64,000 nt of DNA from Devosia sp. 1566 (GCF_004005995.1 NZ_CP034767.1:558001-622000), one strand, 5' to 3'. Counted from the stretch's first letter, positions 1-9,420 are shown. The notes: generated from the letters alone by a model not told the origin. A program made the numbers and translations.

Positions 1-1187
1 TCACGGCCTACTCGAAAACGGCGTTCACCAAGGAAAGCCTGGCCAACTTTGTTGCCGAAATGGTGTCTCTGGCACCCCAGCTGACCCATGGCTTCAAGGG
101 TGCCTTGCCCGGACAGCCTTTTCCCCAGCACCTGTTGGACGCCATTACTTCGGTGATCGAGGTCGACAGCTTCGAGGGTTATCCCGATAAATGGCTGGGC
201 AAGGGGCTCGATATTTTCGAGCGGCAGGACCTGCCGCTGTTTCGCGTTTATGCTGCCACGTTGCGCGGGGGCCCTGATGGGCAGGGCCATGCTTCCATGG
301 TCCTGGTGCGATCGAGCCATGCGCTGCTGGAAGGACATGATTCGTCCCTGTTGACGCGTTCCCAATCCATTGCCCGTACCCCCGAAGCGGCCAAGCCCAA
401 GCAGAAGCTGCCCTTCAAGCGCCGGATGGGTCTGGCCGTGGGTTCGGTGATGGGTGCCACGCTGCAGCTTTATTACGCCAACAAGAGCGATGTGCCGGTC
501 AAGAACATCCAGTTCCGCTCATTGGCTATCACCCGTAGCCGCATCCGCGCCCTTGCCAACCGCATCGGCGTGCGCCAGCGCGCGTTGATGTTCGGGCTGA
601 TCACCCAGGCCCTCAATGTCGCCGAAAAGGGTCCCGAGGCCAAGGTCATCACCGCCGCCTATACCATGCTGGACAACTCCGAACGCAGCGAGGTCGATGA
701 CGACCAGTTCCGCGTCCGCGCCCTCATGGCCGGCTTTGCCGTAAAACCTGATTTCATCGACTATGTCCGTGGGATCGATGCGACCCTGAGTGAAATCGAA
801 GCGCGCGATACAACGACCTACCAATTCATCCTGATGGGCATGTTCGCGCTGCATCGGCGCATTTCTCGCCTGCTGCCCTTTCTTTATGGCGACAAGTTCT
901 TTCGCTTCAGCCGCACCACCGACGTGGTGCTGACCTTGGTGCCGCCGCACCGCATGTATGGCAACATGACTCGTGATCTGGTGGAGCCCGTTTATGTCGG
1001 CTCGTTCCACCCGAGCGCCAATCTCTGCACCTTTGTGCCCAATCGCCAATATATCACGCTGAACTTCGCCATGGAGCAGCGCTATATCGACCGGGTTGAT
1101 GATATCGTGACGCTTCTCGAGACCACCGAGGTCCGCTCAATTCACCCGGCCCCAATTCCTGCAGAAAGCCATACCAGCCTTGACTGA
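1..1187 (+). CDS. WS/DGAT-like acyltransferase (5' partial)
   Basis: The reading frame is open to the first base of the window, so the gene starts upstream and the visible ATG at 60 is internal. The product looks like an O-acyltransferase of the wax ester synthase / diacylglycerol acyltransferase (condensation-like) superfamily. The segment SSHALLEGHDSS about 65 residues after that ATG sits where the HHxxxDG catalytic motif would be, but it is degenerate, with a single His. The C-terminal part (VEPVYVGSFHPSANLCTF, then hydrophobic strands) resembles the C-terminal half of the family. The stop overlaps the next gene by 8 bases, suggesting translational coupling. The family call rests on pattern only; another CoA-dependent acyltransferase is possible. 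Confidence 0.5.
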   Translation, partial: TAYSKTAFTKESLANFVAEMVSLAPQLTHGFKGALPGQPFPQHLLDAITSVIEVDSFEGYPDKWLGKGLDIFERQDLPLFRVYAATLRGGPDGQGHASMVLVRSSHALLEGHDSSLLTRSQSIARTPEAAKPKQKLPFKRRMGLAVGSVMGATLQLYYANKSDVPVKNIQFRSLAITRSRIRALANRIGVRQRALMFGLITQALNVAEKGPEAKVITAAYTMLDNSERSEVDDDQFRVRALMAGFAVKPDFIDYVRGIDATLSEIEARDTTTYQFILMGMFALHRRISRLLPFLYGDKFFRFSRTTDVVLTLVPPHRMYGNMTRDLVEPVYVGSFHPSANLCTFVPNRQYITLNFAMEQRYIDRVDDIVTLLETTEVRSIHPAPIPAESHTSLD

Positions 1188-1950
1188 ATATAGCCGTTAT
1201 CCAAGCCTAGCCGGCACTCCCGTCGTGATCTCTGGCGGTGCCTCGGGCATCGGCGAATGCCTCGTGCGCAGTTTTGCCGCCCAAGGCGCCAAAGTCGGCT
1301 TTGTCGATATTGCACAAACCGTCGGCGACAGCCTTGCTGCCGAACTCGTGGCCGCCGGCCATCAGGTGCGCTTCACCCCTTGCGATGTCACCGATACCGC
1401 CGCCTACCAGGCCGCCATTGCGGGCTTTGCCGAAGCCCATGGGGATGCCCTGGTGCTGGTCAACAATGCCGCCCACGATCAGCGTCACAACTGGAGCGAA
1501 GTGACCCCGCAATACTGGGACGATCGCATGGGGGTCAATCTCAAGCACAGCTTCTTTGCCATCCAGGCCGTCGCCCCCGGCATGCAGGCGGCCGGTCGCG
1601 GCTCGATCATCAACACCGGCTCGATCAGCTGGATGATCATGTCACCCAGCATCCCTGTTTATGAAACCGCCAAGGCCGCCACCCATGGCCTTACCCGCGC
1701 CATGGCGCGCGAACTGGGCAAGTCCGGCATTCGCGTCAACACCGTTGTGCCCGGCTGGGTGATGACCGAGCGCCAGCTCACCCACTGGATCGACCCAGCG
1801 GCTGAACAACTGATCGATGCCAGCCAGGCCCTTGCCGGCCGGGTGTATCCCGAAGACATCGCTCGCATGGTTTTGTTTCTCGCCAGCGAGGACAGCGCCA
1901 TGATCTCGGCGCAACAATTCCTCGTCGATGGCGGCTGGGCCAACACCTGA
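1180..1950 (+). CDS. SDR oxidoreductase, aldose 1-dehydrogenase-like
   Basis: A 256-residue classical short-chain dehydrogenase. The NAD(P) motif GGASGIG is near residue 19, NNAA follows in the middle, and the catalytic Ser and YxxxK appear in GSISW and YETAK. The N-terminal YPSL, the segment VNLKHSFFAIQAVAPGM and the SISW...YETAKA stretch closely recall Caulobacter XylB-type D-xylose / L-arabinose / D-galactose 1-dehydrogenases, so oxidation of a free aldose to its lactone is the likely reaction. The start is TTG at 1180, inside the end of the upstream acyltransferase gene, so the two are probably cotranscribed although no common pathway is obvious. The substrate is not deducible from sequence. 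Confidence 0.75.
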   Translation: MTEYSRYPSLAGTPVVISGGASGIGECLVRSFAAQGAKVGFVDIAQTVGDSLAAELVAAGHQVRFTPCDVTDTAAYQAAIAGFAEAHGDALVLVNNAAHDQRHNWSEVTPQYWDDRMGVNLKHSFFAIQAVAPGMQAAGRGSIINTGSISWMIMSPSIPVYETAKAATHGLTRAMARELGKSGIRVNTVVPGWVMTERQLTHWIDPAAEQLIDASQALAGRVYPEDIARMVLFLASEDSAMISAQQFLVDGGWANT

Positions 1951-2028
1951 CAGCTTTCGTTCATTACCCGTTCACCATGATGACATAATCAGGGCGCACC
2001 GACGGCCAAATCCATCAGGGGTGACTCG

Positions 2029-2694
2029 ATGAAGTCCAAGCTACTCGTTGCCGGCCTTGCCGCCCTGGCGCTCAGCGCCTGCTCCAGCATCAATCCATAT
2101 ACTGGCGAATCCCAGCTCTCCAACACCGCCGGCGGCGCCCTTCTGGGCACGGGCGGTGGCGCCATCACCGGCGCTCTTGTCGGCGCTGCCGTGGGCGGGG
2201 ACCCACGCGTGGGCGCCCTGATCGGCGCCGGCGTGGGCGGTCTCGCCGGCGCTGCCATTGGCGATTACATGGACGACCAGGAAGCCGAACTGCGCGCCCA
2301 ATTGCAGGGCACTGGCGTGTCGGTGACCCGCGTTGGCCAGCAGATCATCCTCAACATGCCTTCCAACATCACCTTCGCCACCGACCAGGCGAGCGTGCAG
2401 CCCCAGTTCAACCAGACCCTGGTTTCTGTCGCGCTGGTGCTCAAGAAGTTCGACCAGACCATCGTCGACGTCTATGGCCACACGGACTCGCAGGGTGACG
2501 ACAACTACAATCTAAGCCTGTCGCAGCGCCGTGCCGTAGCGGTTGCTACCATCCTGGCCAATCAGGGCATCGACCAGCGGCGCTTCTTCATTGAAGGCAA
2601 GGGAGAAACCAGCCCGATCGCCTCCAACGCCGCCGAATCCGGCCGCGCCCAGAACCGTCGCGTAGAGATCCAGATTTCGCCGATAAATCGCTGA
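2029..2694 (+). CDS. OmpA-family outer membrane lipoprotein (YiaD-like)
   Basis: A 221-residue lipoprotein. A signal peptide ends in the lipobox LSAC (Cys about residue 18). A glycine-zipper region rich in GxxxG repeats (about 35-85) follows, then an OmpA C-terminal peptidoglycan-binding domain (about 115-220) with the hallmark DVYGHTDSQG and the LSQRRA...RRVEI segments. It should tether the outer membrane to peptidoglycan, as YiaD-like proteins do. The ATG at 2029 follows a 78-base intergenic region and gives a perfect signal peptide. Confidence 0.88.
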   Translation: MKSKLLVAGLAALALSACSSINPYTGESQLSNTAGGALLGTGGGAITGALVGAAVGGDPRVGALIGAGVGGLAGAAIGDYMDDQEAELRAQLQGTGVSVTRVGQQIILNMPSNITFATDQASVQPQFNQTLVSVALVLKKFDQTIVDVYGHTDSQGDDNYNLSLSQRRAVAVATILANQGIDQRRFFIEGKGETSPIASNAAESGRAQNRRVEIQISPINR

Positions 2695-2706
2695 TCTGAT
2701 CGGGCG

Positions 2707-2730
2707 GCGAGCGCGGCCAGCCGCGCTTGC
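2707..2730. terminator. Hairpin between convergent genes
   Basis: A 10-bp stem (one G-T wobble) closes on the loop CCAG, with core GCGCGG/CCGCGC. It lies in the 42-base gap between two convergent genes, so it could terminate both. There is no strong T tract, which lowers confidence. Confidence 0.5.
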
Positions 2731-2736
2731 CCCATT

Positions 2737-3036
2737 CTATGGCGTTGGCGCCACTGGTTCCACCACCGGTTCGGACACTGGCGAGCCCGGCTGCACGTCG
2801 GTCCCAGGCGCCCCATTAAACAACTGCATCAGCAGCAGCATCGCAATCACCACTGCAAGCCCGATCAGCCCATAAAGCCACCAATTGGTGGGCCCAGTAG
2901 CGCCGACGCTCGCTTCGTCCCCCGCCGCGACTTTCAGCGCCGAGTCCTCGGGCACCACGATGGGCGAGCCATTTTCATCAATCAGCGTGTCTACTTCGGC
3001 CACGGTGCGCGTCGGCTTGTTGGGAACAGTCGCCAT
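2737..3036 (-). CDS. Small single-span membrane protein
   Basis: A 99-residue protein of unknown function. The start at 3036 is chosen because GGGAGA lies just upstream and the hydrophilic N-terminus begins there; an open frame upstream to 3234 has no such signal. The N-terminal half is polar. One membrane helix (about residues 53-72, WWLYGLIGLAVVIAMLLL) precedes a Pro/Val-rich tail. It may be an envelope protein. It is transcribed towards the OmpA-like lipoprotein gene. Confidence 0.65.
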   Translation of the reverse strand: MATVPNKPTRTVAEVDTLIDENGSPIVVPEDSALKVAAGDEASVGATGPTNWWLYGLIGLAVVIAMLLLMQLFNGAPGTDVQPGSPVSEPVVEPVAPTP

Positions 3037-3183
3037 AGCTTTTCTCCCTTGATCCCGGGCGAGTGCGCCCTCGTCTGCAAGAAGCAATGCGGGGAAGCGG
3101 CACCGGTTCCTCCATCCTTGCCCCTCGGAACGGGGCAATGCAGGAGACGTTGTACCTGCCAGCGGCAACAAGGGAGCAGGGTA

Positions 3184-3573
3184 ATGGCTTATGAACAAGC
3201 TTCCGGGCAGGACGTCTATGTCAAGGAAACGCACGACCTGATCGGTTCAGACAAGGTCGAGGGCACCAAGGTGTTCGACCGATCCGGCGAGCATATTGGC
3301 TCGATCGAGCGGCTCATGCTGGAAAAGCGCAGCGGCAAGGTCAGCTATGCCGTACTAAAGTTCGGCGGCTTCCTCGGGATCGGCGACGAGCATTACCCGC
3401 TGCCTTGGTCCAAGCTCGAGTATGATGAAGCCCTAGGCGGCTACCGGGTGGATATCACGCGCGAGCAACTGGAAGGGGCGCCCCGCTACGACCGCGACGA
3501 TGACGCTTATTGGAGCGCCGACAACGGCTTGCGGCTCTACGAGTATTACGGGGTGCCGCCCTACCGGAGTTAG
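3184..3573 (+). CDS. PRC-barrel domain protein
   Basis: A 129-residue protein whose residues 20-95 match the PRC-barrel pattern: DLIGSDKVEGTKVFD, then GEHIGSIERLMLEKRSGKVSYAVL, then a glycine-rich turn and HYPLPWSKLEYD. Small PRC-barrel proteins of this type are common in Hyphomicrobiales and are often stress-induced; the molecular role is unclear. The ATG at 3184 is preceded by AGGGAG. The C-terminus is rich in Tyr and Asp. Confidence 0.8.
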   Translation: MAYEQASGQDVYVKETHDLIGSDKVEGTKVFDRSGEHIGSIERLMLEKRSGKVSYAVLKFGGFLGIGDEHYPLPWSKLEYDEALGGYRVDITREQLEGAPRYDRDDDAYWSADNGLRLYEYYGVPPYRS

Positions 3574-3609
3574 AAACGGCGGCCGGCATTCAATCGCCGG
3601 CCTCAAGCC

Positions 3610-3801
3610 TCAAGCCGCCTTTTTCGCCCGCGGCTTGGCCGTGCCCGTCTTTTTTACCGCTGGTGACTTGGCTTTCGGTGCCGACATGGCTGCTCCCGCC
3701 AATTCCTCGGCTGCGGCAAACCAGAACCGCTGGTCCTGACCCTCTGGGCGGCCGGCCGCTTCCCAAAGTGCGTAAGCGCGGTCCTTGATCTGAGTGTGCA
3801 T
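3610..3801 (-). CDS. DUF2934 domain protein
   Basis: A 63-residue protein. Its first 30 residues (IKDRAYALWEAAGRPEGQD, then FW) match the DUF2934 signature of an RAY.LWE.xGxPxG segment. The tail is Lys/Ala-rich and could bind nucleic acid. The start at 3801 has AGGAGC at a good distance. Function unknown; such proteins are frequent in rhizobia. Confidence 0.7.
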   Translation of the reverse strand: MHTQIKDRAYALWEAAGRPEGQDQRFWFAAAEELAGAAMSAPKAKSPAVKKTGTAKPRAKKAA

Positions 3802-4011
3802 AGTTTGCTCCTTGCAAGATGCTGTCCGGGCAGACTGGCTAAGCAGGGTTAAAGCAAGGTGAACGCCACGCTCGTGCTTGAGGCGCGCTCCGTCTCCAGC
3901 AGGCAGTAGTTGCCCCGGCTTGACCCTCTCCCACGCCGCGCATCTCAATGCGCCAGGCCGTCCCGTGGCTCAGCAAGAGATCGGCTCGGATCCATGTTTA
4001 AAAGCTGGTGG

Positions 4012-4032
4012 GTGCAAGGTGCAAGGTGCAAG
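4012..4032 (+). repeat. Three tandem copies of GGTGCAA
   Basis: Three perfect 7-base units stand directly before the GGAGGAGG ribosome-binding region of the ABC transporter gene. The unit length is not a multiple of three. Confidence 0.85.
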
Positions 4033-4054
4033 GGGAGGAGGCGGCAAGGCGGCC

Positions 4055-5803
4055 GTGGCACGGCTAGAGCCACTGCGTCACCTGTTGCCATATCTTCTGC
4101 GCTACCCGGTTCGGCTTTGCTTGACCCTCACCTTCTTGGTGTTGTCGACGTCGGCGTCCTTGTTCATCCCCCTGTTTTTCGGGCGTATGATCGACACCGG
4201 CTTTGTGGCAAGGGACCTGGGTACGGTGGGCCATCATGCCTGGATCATCGGACTATTCGGGGCCGCCGCCGCCCTTGCCAATGGCATTCGCTTTTATCAC
4301 ATAGCCTATATCGGCGAGCGCATCGTCGCCGATATCCGTTTGTCCGTGTTCACCCATCTCCTGAGCCTCGATCCCGCCTTCTTCGATCGCCACCGCGTGG
4401 GTGATCTCGCATCTCGCCTTAATGGCGATGTGTCGACCATCAAAGCCGCAATCACCGCCACAGCGTCAACCGCGCTGCGGGCTCTGGTCACCATGGCCGG
4501 GGCGTTCCTGTTCATGCTGACTACGAATGTGTTCCTCACAGTCGCCGTGGTCATGGCGGCGCCGTTCATCATGCTGCCGCTGCTGCTCATGGCGCGCCGC
4601 TTGCGCAGCATGTCTCGGCGCAGCCAGGACGCGCTAGCTGATCTTGCGGCCCGCTCCACCGAAGTGCTGAGTGCCATGCGCACGGTGAAATCCTTTACCC
4701 GCGAGCGTGAGGAGGTTGGCCGTTATCAGGCAATCGGGGAGGGCAGTTTTCGCTCCGAAATCGGACGGCTCAAGTCGCGCGCGGTAATGATGTCGCTGCT
4801 GATGCTGCTGTCGAGTACCGCGATGATCTTCGTGATCTGGTGGGGCGCCCAGGCGGTCTTCCATGGGCTGGCCAGCACAGGAGAACTGACTCAATTTCTG
4901 CTTTATGCCTGGATGGGGGCAGGGGCGCTCGCCACCCTATCGGAGGTGGCCGGGTCGCTCCATGTGGTCGCCGGTTCAACCGAGCGCGTGGTGGAAATCC
5001 TGAGCACCCCCGCAACAATCGCCACCCCCGCTGCGCCCGAGGCCTTGCCCGCAGACGGCACGGGAGTCATCGCGTTCCGCAACGTCACTTTTCGCTACCA
5101 GCCAGACGATCCGGAACCTGTGCTTGACCGCCTGAGCTTTGAGGCCAAGAGCGGCCAGACCATCGCCCTGGTGGGATCCTCCGGCGCGGGCAAGTCCACC
5201 ATCTTTTCGCTTCTGCAGCGATTTTATGACGTCGAGAGCGGCGCGATTCTCGTCGACGGCGTGGATGTGCGGCGGGCGGATCTGCATCAGTTGCGCCGCC
5301 GAATTGCGGTGGTGGAGCAAGAGCCCACCATCTTCTCCGGCACCGTCGAGGACAATGTCCGCTTCGGCGACACGCAGGCCAGCCGGGATGCGGTGGTTGC
5401 TGCTTGCGAGATGGCGCTGGCGCACGAATTCATCACCGCGATGCCGCTGGGCTATGACACGCCAGTTGGCGAGCGTGGCGTGACCTTATCAGGCGGGCAG
5501 CGCCAGCGCCTGGCCATTGCCCGCGCCGTGCTGAAAAACGCGCCGATCCTGCTGCTCGACGAAGCCACCAGCGCCCTCGACTCCAACAGTGAGCGGCTGG
5601 TGCAGACGGCCATTTCCCGGCTGCGCAGTGGGCGCACGACCCTCGTGATCGCTCACCGCCTTGCCACTATCCGCACAGCCGATACCATCCTGGTGATCAG
5701 CCGTGGCCGGATCGTCGACCAGGGCTCGCATGACGAACTGATGGGCCGCGATGGGCCATACGCCGACCTCGCCCGCCTGCAGTTCAGTTTGGCAGTTGCC
5801 TGA
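4055..5803 (+). CDS. ABC exporter half-transporter (MsbA/LapB type)
   Basis: A half-size exporter of about 582 residues: an N-terminal six-helix ABC transmembrane domain (about 10-300), then a nucleotide-binding domain with Walker A GSSGAGKST, signature LSGGQ, Walker B ILLLDEATSALD and H-loop IAHR. The GTG at 4055, downstream of GGAGGAGG, is preferred because the frame upstream encodes low-complexity sequence and the conserved domain starts at ARLEPLRHLLPY; a start as far upstream as 3878 is open. Exporters of this class move lipids, polysaccharide parts or peptides. Its place beside polysaccharide and lasso-peptide genes makes it a candidate exporter for either, but it is separated from both by the Wzc-like gene and is not clearly in an operon with them. 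Confidence 0.85.
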   Translation: MARLEPLRHLLPYLLRYPVRLCLTLTFLVLSTSASLFIPLFFGRMIDTGFVARDLGTVGHHAWIIGLFGAAAALANGIRFYHIAYIGERIVADIRLSVFTHLLSLDPAFFDRHRVGDLASRLNGDVSTIKAAITATASTALRALVTMAGAFLFMLTTNVFLTVAVVMAAPFIMLPLLLMARRLRSMSRRSQDALADLAARSTEVLSAMRTVKSFTREREEVGRYQAIGEGSFRSEIGRLKSRAVMMSLLMLLSSTAMIFVIWWGAQAVFHGLASTGELTQFLLYAWMGAGALATLSEVAGSLHVVAGSTERVVEILSTPATIATPAAPEALPADGTGVIAFRNVTFRYQPDDPEPVLDRLSFEAKSGQTIALVGSSGAGKSTIFSLLQRFYDVESGAILVDGVDVRRADLHQLRRRIAVVEQEPTIFSGTVEDNVRFGDTQASRDAVVAACEMALAHEFITAMPLGYDTPVGERGVTLSGGQRQRLAIARAVLKNAPILLLDEATSALDSNSERLVQTAISRLRSGRTTLVIAHRLATIRTADTILVISRGRIVDQGSHDELMGRDGPYADLARLQFSLAVA

Positions 5804-5907
5804 ACCGCAGGCCTTCGGCGTGAGCCTCGCCTAAGTAGTCTTCACAACTCTGCCGTCAAAGACCGCGTTCATCATTGGCGTTACAACAGTCCTGCTGAAG
5901 GTTGCAG

Positions 5908-8298
5908 ATGCAGGAGCCGGCCATATTGAAGGACACCCAATCCAGCAGCCATTGGTCTGCCGGCTCCGCCCGCCACCGCAATCTCGAACTGGTCAATACC
6001 GTGCGGCGCCCTGAGCTCGACGATGAGCTCTCATCCGATATTCGCTTCATCGATATTGGCAAGATCCTGATGGCGCTCCGCCGCCAAATGCCAGTTGTGC
6101 TCGCCGCAGCACTGCTTGGCGCCTGCTTTGGCGTTGGTTACCTCATGCTCGCGCCGCGCAGCTATGTTTCGGTCAGCCAGATCATGATCGACCCCCGGGT
6201 AGGCGCCGTGATCAATGACGAAGAGAGCACATCCTCGCTGGCGGGTGGCGAGACTGACATCCTCAATCAACTTGAGGTCCTGCGATCCACCAGGCTTGCG
6301 GGCGAAGTCGCGCGTGGCGAAAACTTCGGTTCGGACCAGACCTTCCTCAACCCGCCGCCTTCATTTACCGGCCGCGTGCGCGGCATGATCGGCGATCTCG
6401 TCGGAATGCTGCTGAACCGGCCGCCAGTGGAGCCGGAGCGCCTGACCGAACTCCCCGACGACATGGTCGCCGGCCTGCTGCGCCGAAACGTTCTCGTAGA
6501 GCGGGTCGGCCGCAGCTATGTGATCAGCCTGGGCTATCGTTCGCCAGACCCGGAGCTTGCCCATCGGATTGCCTCTGCTTACGCCGACGCTTTCGTGCAG
6601 GACCAGCTCAACACCAATCTCGATGCATCACGGACCGCGGCGGACTGGCTGCAGCAACGCTTGACCGAGCTGAGCGTCAGCCAGCAAGAAGCCAGCCGTG
6701 CCGTCGAGGAGTTTCGTCGGAGCGCCGACCTTTCTCTTGCCGATAGCGACAATCTCGTCACCCAGCGCTCCGAAACGCTAACCCAGCAACTGGTCTTGGC
6801 CCAAGCCAATACGGCGCAAATGCGGGCACAGGCAGAGCAACTGCAAGTAACTCTGGCGGGTGGTCCTGAAGGGCTGGCCGGGCAGTCGCGAGTGCTATCC
6901 GACGGCAGCCTTGATGCTGGCAATGTCGCAGAGCTGCTCAGCCGCCAGAACACTATCACGGCCCGGATCGCCGAGATCACCAGCAATTTCGGACTCGATC
7001 ATCCCCAGATCGCTGCCCTCGAGACTGAGCTCCGTTCCGTGAGGAATGAGATTTTCAATCGGCTGCGTGACAGGCTCGACTATTATCGTGACCAGGTCGC
7101 GGTTGCCGAACGACGCGAGGCGGAACTGCGTAACAATCTGGCGGCGGAAAGCGCGCTGGCTTCGCAGTCCAACCAGGACCGCGTGCAACTCAACGAATTG
7201 CAGCAACGCGCCGAAGCCCTCAATCTCTTGTATAATTCTTTCCTGTCCCGCTACGAAGAACTTCTGCAGCGCCAGTCATTTCCGATTCCGACGGCCCGCA
7301 TCATCAGCCCTGCCGAAATGCCACTGGCTGCCTCCAGTCCTAACTTGCTGTTCTCGCTGATCGGCGCGACCATGGGGGGCCTGTTCATCGGCGCGCTGCT
7401 CGCCTTTCTGCGCGAAATCCGAGACCGCTCCTTCCGCATCGGCGAACAAATCACCAGCGAACTTGGGCTACGGTTTGTTGGCTATCTGCCCTGTCTACGT
7501 GGGCGGCGCAGCAAGGCAGGTGAGGGCCAGACGGGCACGATTTTCAAGGAGGCCTCTGTTTACCGCGCCGCTCACCAATTGATCCTCCGCCAGAAGCCGT
7601 CCGCACCCACTTCCGCCTTTGCCGAAACTCTGCGTTCGGGCAAGCTGGCGCTGGATGCGGCAGCCCCGAACAACAATCAGGTCGTCGGCATCGTTTCGGC
7701 GCTCCCGGGCGAAGGCAAGACCACTGTCGCGATAGCCTTTGCCGAAATGCTCTCTGCCGGAGGCTCGCGGGTCGTGCTGCTGGATGCCGATCTTCGGCAT
7801 CAGGGCGCAAGTAGGCTCCTCGCGCCCGGGGTACGTCCAGGCTTGCTCCAGATCGCTGAAGGCGCGGACTGGCGCAGCCTGATTTGCATTGAGGACGCAA
7901 CCGGTCTCTCAGTGCTTCCGGCAGGGGGCGCCGGTGCCAACGCGAAGAACCGGGAGTTCCTGGGCTCACCATCCATGCTGCAGTTGATTGGTGAGCTCCG
8001 CAAGGAGTTTGATTATGTAGTCATCGACCTGCCGCCCTTGGCGCCGGTGGTTGACGCCAACGTCGTCCTGCCCTGGACCGATGCCTTCCTGCTGGTGGTG
8101 CAGTGGGGTAAGACCCCGCGCCGACTGGTGCGTTCGTTGCTCGAGAAGGACTCGGTGCTGGCCGCCCATATTCAGGGCGCGCTGCTCAACAAGGTCAACT
8201 TTGCAGATCTACCCAGCTTCAGTGCGCCAGATGGGTCGGAACGGTATCTCAGCACCTTCAAGAACTATTACCGTGAGCCAGCGCGGGGTAAAGCGTAG
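5908..8298 (+). CDS. Polysaccharide co-polymerase / tyrosine autokinase (ExoP/Wzc-like)
   Basis: An inner-membrane protein of about 796 residues controlling polymerisation and export of exopolysaccharide. The Wzz-like chain-length domain is bounded by helices at about residues 60-85 and 480-500, with a long coiled-coil periplasmic region between (repeated Gln/Glu/Leu heptads). The cytoplasmic BY-kinase domain has Walker A ALPGEGKTT near residue 600, Walker A' VVLLDADLRHQG near 620 and Walker B YVVIDLPPL near 702. A short tail with YLSTFKNYY offers Tyr residues but no long Tyr cluster. The ATG at 5908 is chosen over the TTG at 5902 because GAAGG lies six bases before it. Confidence 0.88.
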   Translation: MQEPAILKDTQSSSHWSAGSARHRNLELVNTVRRPELDDELSSDIRFIDIGKILMALRRQMPVVLAAALLGACFGVGYLMLAPRSYVSVSQIMIDPRVGAVINDEESTSSLAGGETDILNQLEVLRSTRLAGEVARGENFGSDQTFLNPPPSFTGRVRGMIGDLVGMLLNRPPVEPERLTELPDDMVAGLLRRNVLVERVGRSYVISLGYRSPDPELAHRIASAYADAFVQDQLNTNLDASRTAADWLQQRLTELSVSQQEASRAVEEFRRSADLSLADSDNLVTQRSETLTQQLVLAQANTAQMRAQAEQLQVTLAGGPEGLAGQSRVLSDGSLDAGNVAELLSRQNTITARIAEITSNFGLDHPQIAALETELRSVRNEIFNRLRDRLDYYRDQVAVAERREAELRNNLAAESALASQSNQDRVQLNELQQRAEALNLLYNSFLSRYEELLQRQSFPIPTARIISPAEMPLAASSPNLLFSLIGATMGGLFIGALLAFLREIRDRSFRIGEQITSELGLRFVGYLPCLRGRRSKAGEGQTGTIFKEASVYRAAHQLILRQKPSAPTSAFAETLRSGKLALDAAAPNNNQVVGIVSALPGEGKTTVAIAFAEMLSAGGSRVVLLDADLRHQGASRLLAPGVRPGLLQIAEGADWRSLICIEDATGLSVLPAGGAGANAKNREFLGSPSMLQLIGELRKEFDYVVIDLPPLAPVVDANVVLPWTDAFLLVVQWGKTPRRLVRSLLEKDSVLAAHIQGALLNKVNFADLPSFSAPDGSERYLSTFKNYYREPARGKA

Positions 8299-8325
8299 GC
8301 CGCTTTGGCCAATGCTGCCAAAGCG

Positions 8326-9420
8326 TTAGTTCTGCTCCGGCAGACGCCGACCTTCAAACAGGCGCAATGCCGCTTCCGATGCGAGGGCCCGGGCCACCTC
8401 CTTGGCGTATTGCGTCCGCTGACCGAGGCACAGCTCCCACAGCACGTCCCGTCGCATGGGCCAGACCAGCTCAGGGTCATCCGGGGTAAGGATCATGCGG
8501 GTCAGCGTTTCGTCGGAGATGTTCGCCAGGACGGGTGGTCCTCGGTCAAGTGGTTGATTATCCTTGGCAAAAAGCGCCGTTACGGCGCGTAGCGCTAGGA
8601 GCGCCGTGCCGCCCAGACCCTGGTCGGCGGCCGTGGCGAGGAACCGGGCAGGGGCCGCTAGATCGCCCTGCAACAGCACGAAAAGATCGCATACATGAGC
8701 GGCGGTGGCTTCGCGGTTGTAAAGCCCCTTGGCGATGCTGATGGCTGAGATCAGAGGAATGTTGTGCCGGGAAAGGCAGGGGAGCTGCGTTCCTGAGAAC
8801 TCGATTTCATCAATCATTTCAAGATATTGACTGGCGCGTCGAGGGGCGGGGGAGCCGGGTTGTTGGAGGCGGTAGTGCAGGTCGATGGTAGTGGGAAAGG
8901 CTCCGGTCTTGACCAGATGCTCTTCGCCAAGGAACAGGCGCCACCAGAGCGAGGTGGAAGCTGATCTATAGTTTAATGCTTCCAATGACTTGGCTGCGGC
9001 GCGATGATGGCGGCGGGGGAGCAGCACGTCGATATCCGCAACCGGGCGGGTGAAAAAATCACCGTGAACCAGGCGCTGCTGCAGCGGCCCCTTCATGTAG
9101 ATGAACGGAGTCTGAACGGCTTCGAGCGTGGCAAAAACCGCTAGGCTTTCGCGTAGCAGCGTCGAGTTGATCTGGAAGGTCCTGAACTTGTAGGCGGCAA
9201 CGGCGGCCCGCTCGCTCGGGCTCAATCGGTGGCGCAGCGGCTCGCTGATGTAAAGCAGGATCTTGTTGGCGATGGCGATGCGCAAGACTCCGCTGCAATC
9301 GCCGGCATAACCGGGCGCGGGACCATCTGGTGCGCCAGGGGCAAAGTGCTGGCGCAGCGCGTGGACCACGGTTTGTAGCTCGGCGCGAATTGGCGGGCCC
9401 CGCTGGATAGCTGACAGCAA
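8326..9420 (-). CDS. Lasso-cluster nucleotidyltransferase family protein
   Basis: A 364-residue protein of the NTP_transf_5 family. The core is FIYMKGPLQQRLVHGD followed by RPVADIDVLL, where the DxD acidic pair should bind metal and nucleotide. Relatives sit in lasso-peptide clusters (paeninodin and pseudomycoidin types) next to an HPr-kinase-like kinase and are implicated in tailoring the phosphorylated C-terminus; others sit in polysaccharide loci. Here it is transcribed divergently from the precursor gene 169 bases away, with the kinase at the far end of the facing operon. Both contexts fit, so the acceptor is uncertain. Confidence 0.75.
   Translation of the reverse strand: MLSAIQRGPPIRAELQTVVHALRQHFAPGAPDGPAPGYAGDCSGVLRIAIANKILLYISEPLRHRLSPSERAAVAAYKFRTFQINSTLLRESLAVFATLEAVQTPFIYMKGPLQQRLVHGDFFTRPVADIDVLLPRRHHRAAAKSLEALNYRSASTSLWWRLFLGEEHLVKTGAFPTTIDLHYRLQQPGSPAPRRASQYLEMIDEIEFSGTQLPCLSRHNIPLISAISIAKGLYNREATAAHVCDLFVLLQGDLAAPARFLATAADQGLGGTALLALRAVTALFAKDNQPLDRGPPVLANISDETLTRMILTPDDPELVWPMRRDVLWELCLGQRTQYAKEVARALASEAALRLFEGRRLPEQN

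Noticed and set aside
519..1049. 176-codon antisense open frame within the acyltransferase gene
   Set aside because: No domain, and codon pattern follows the sense gene; typical GC-rich shadow.
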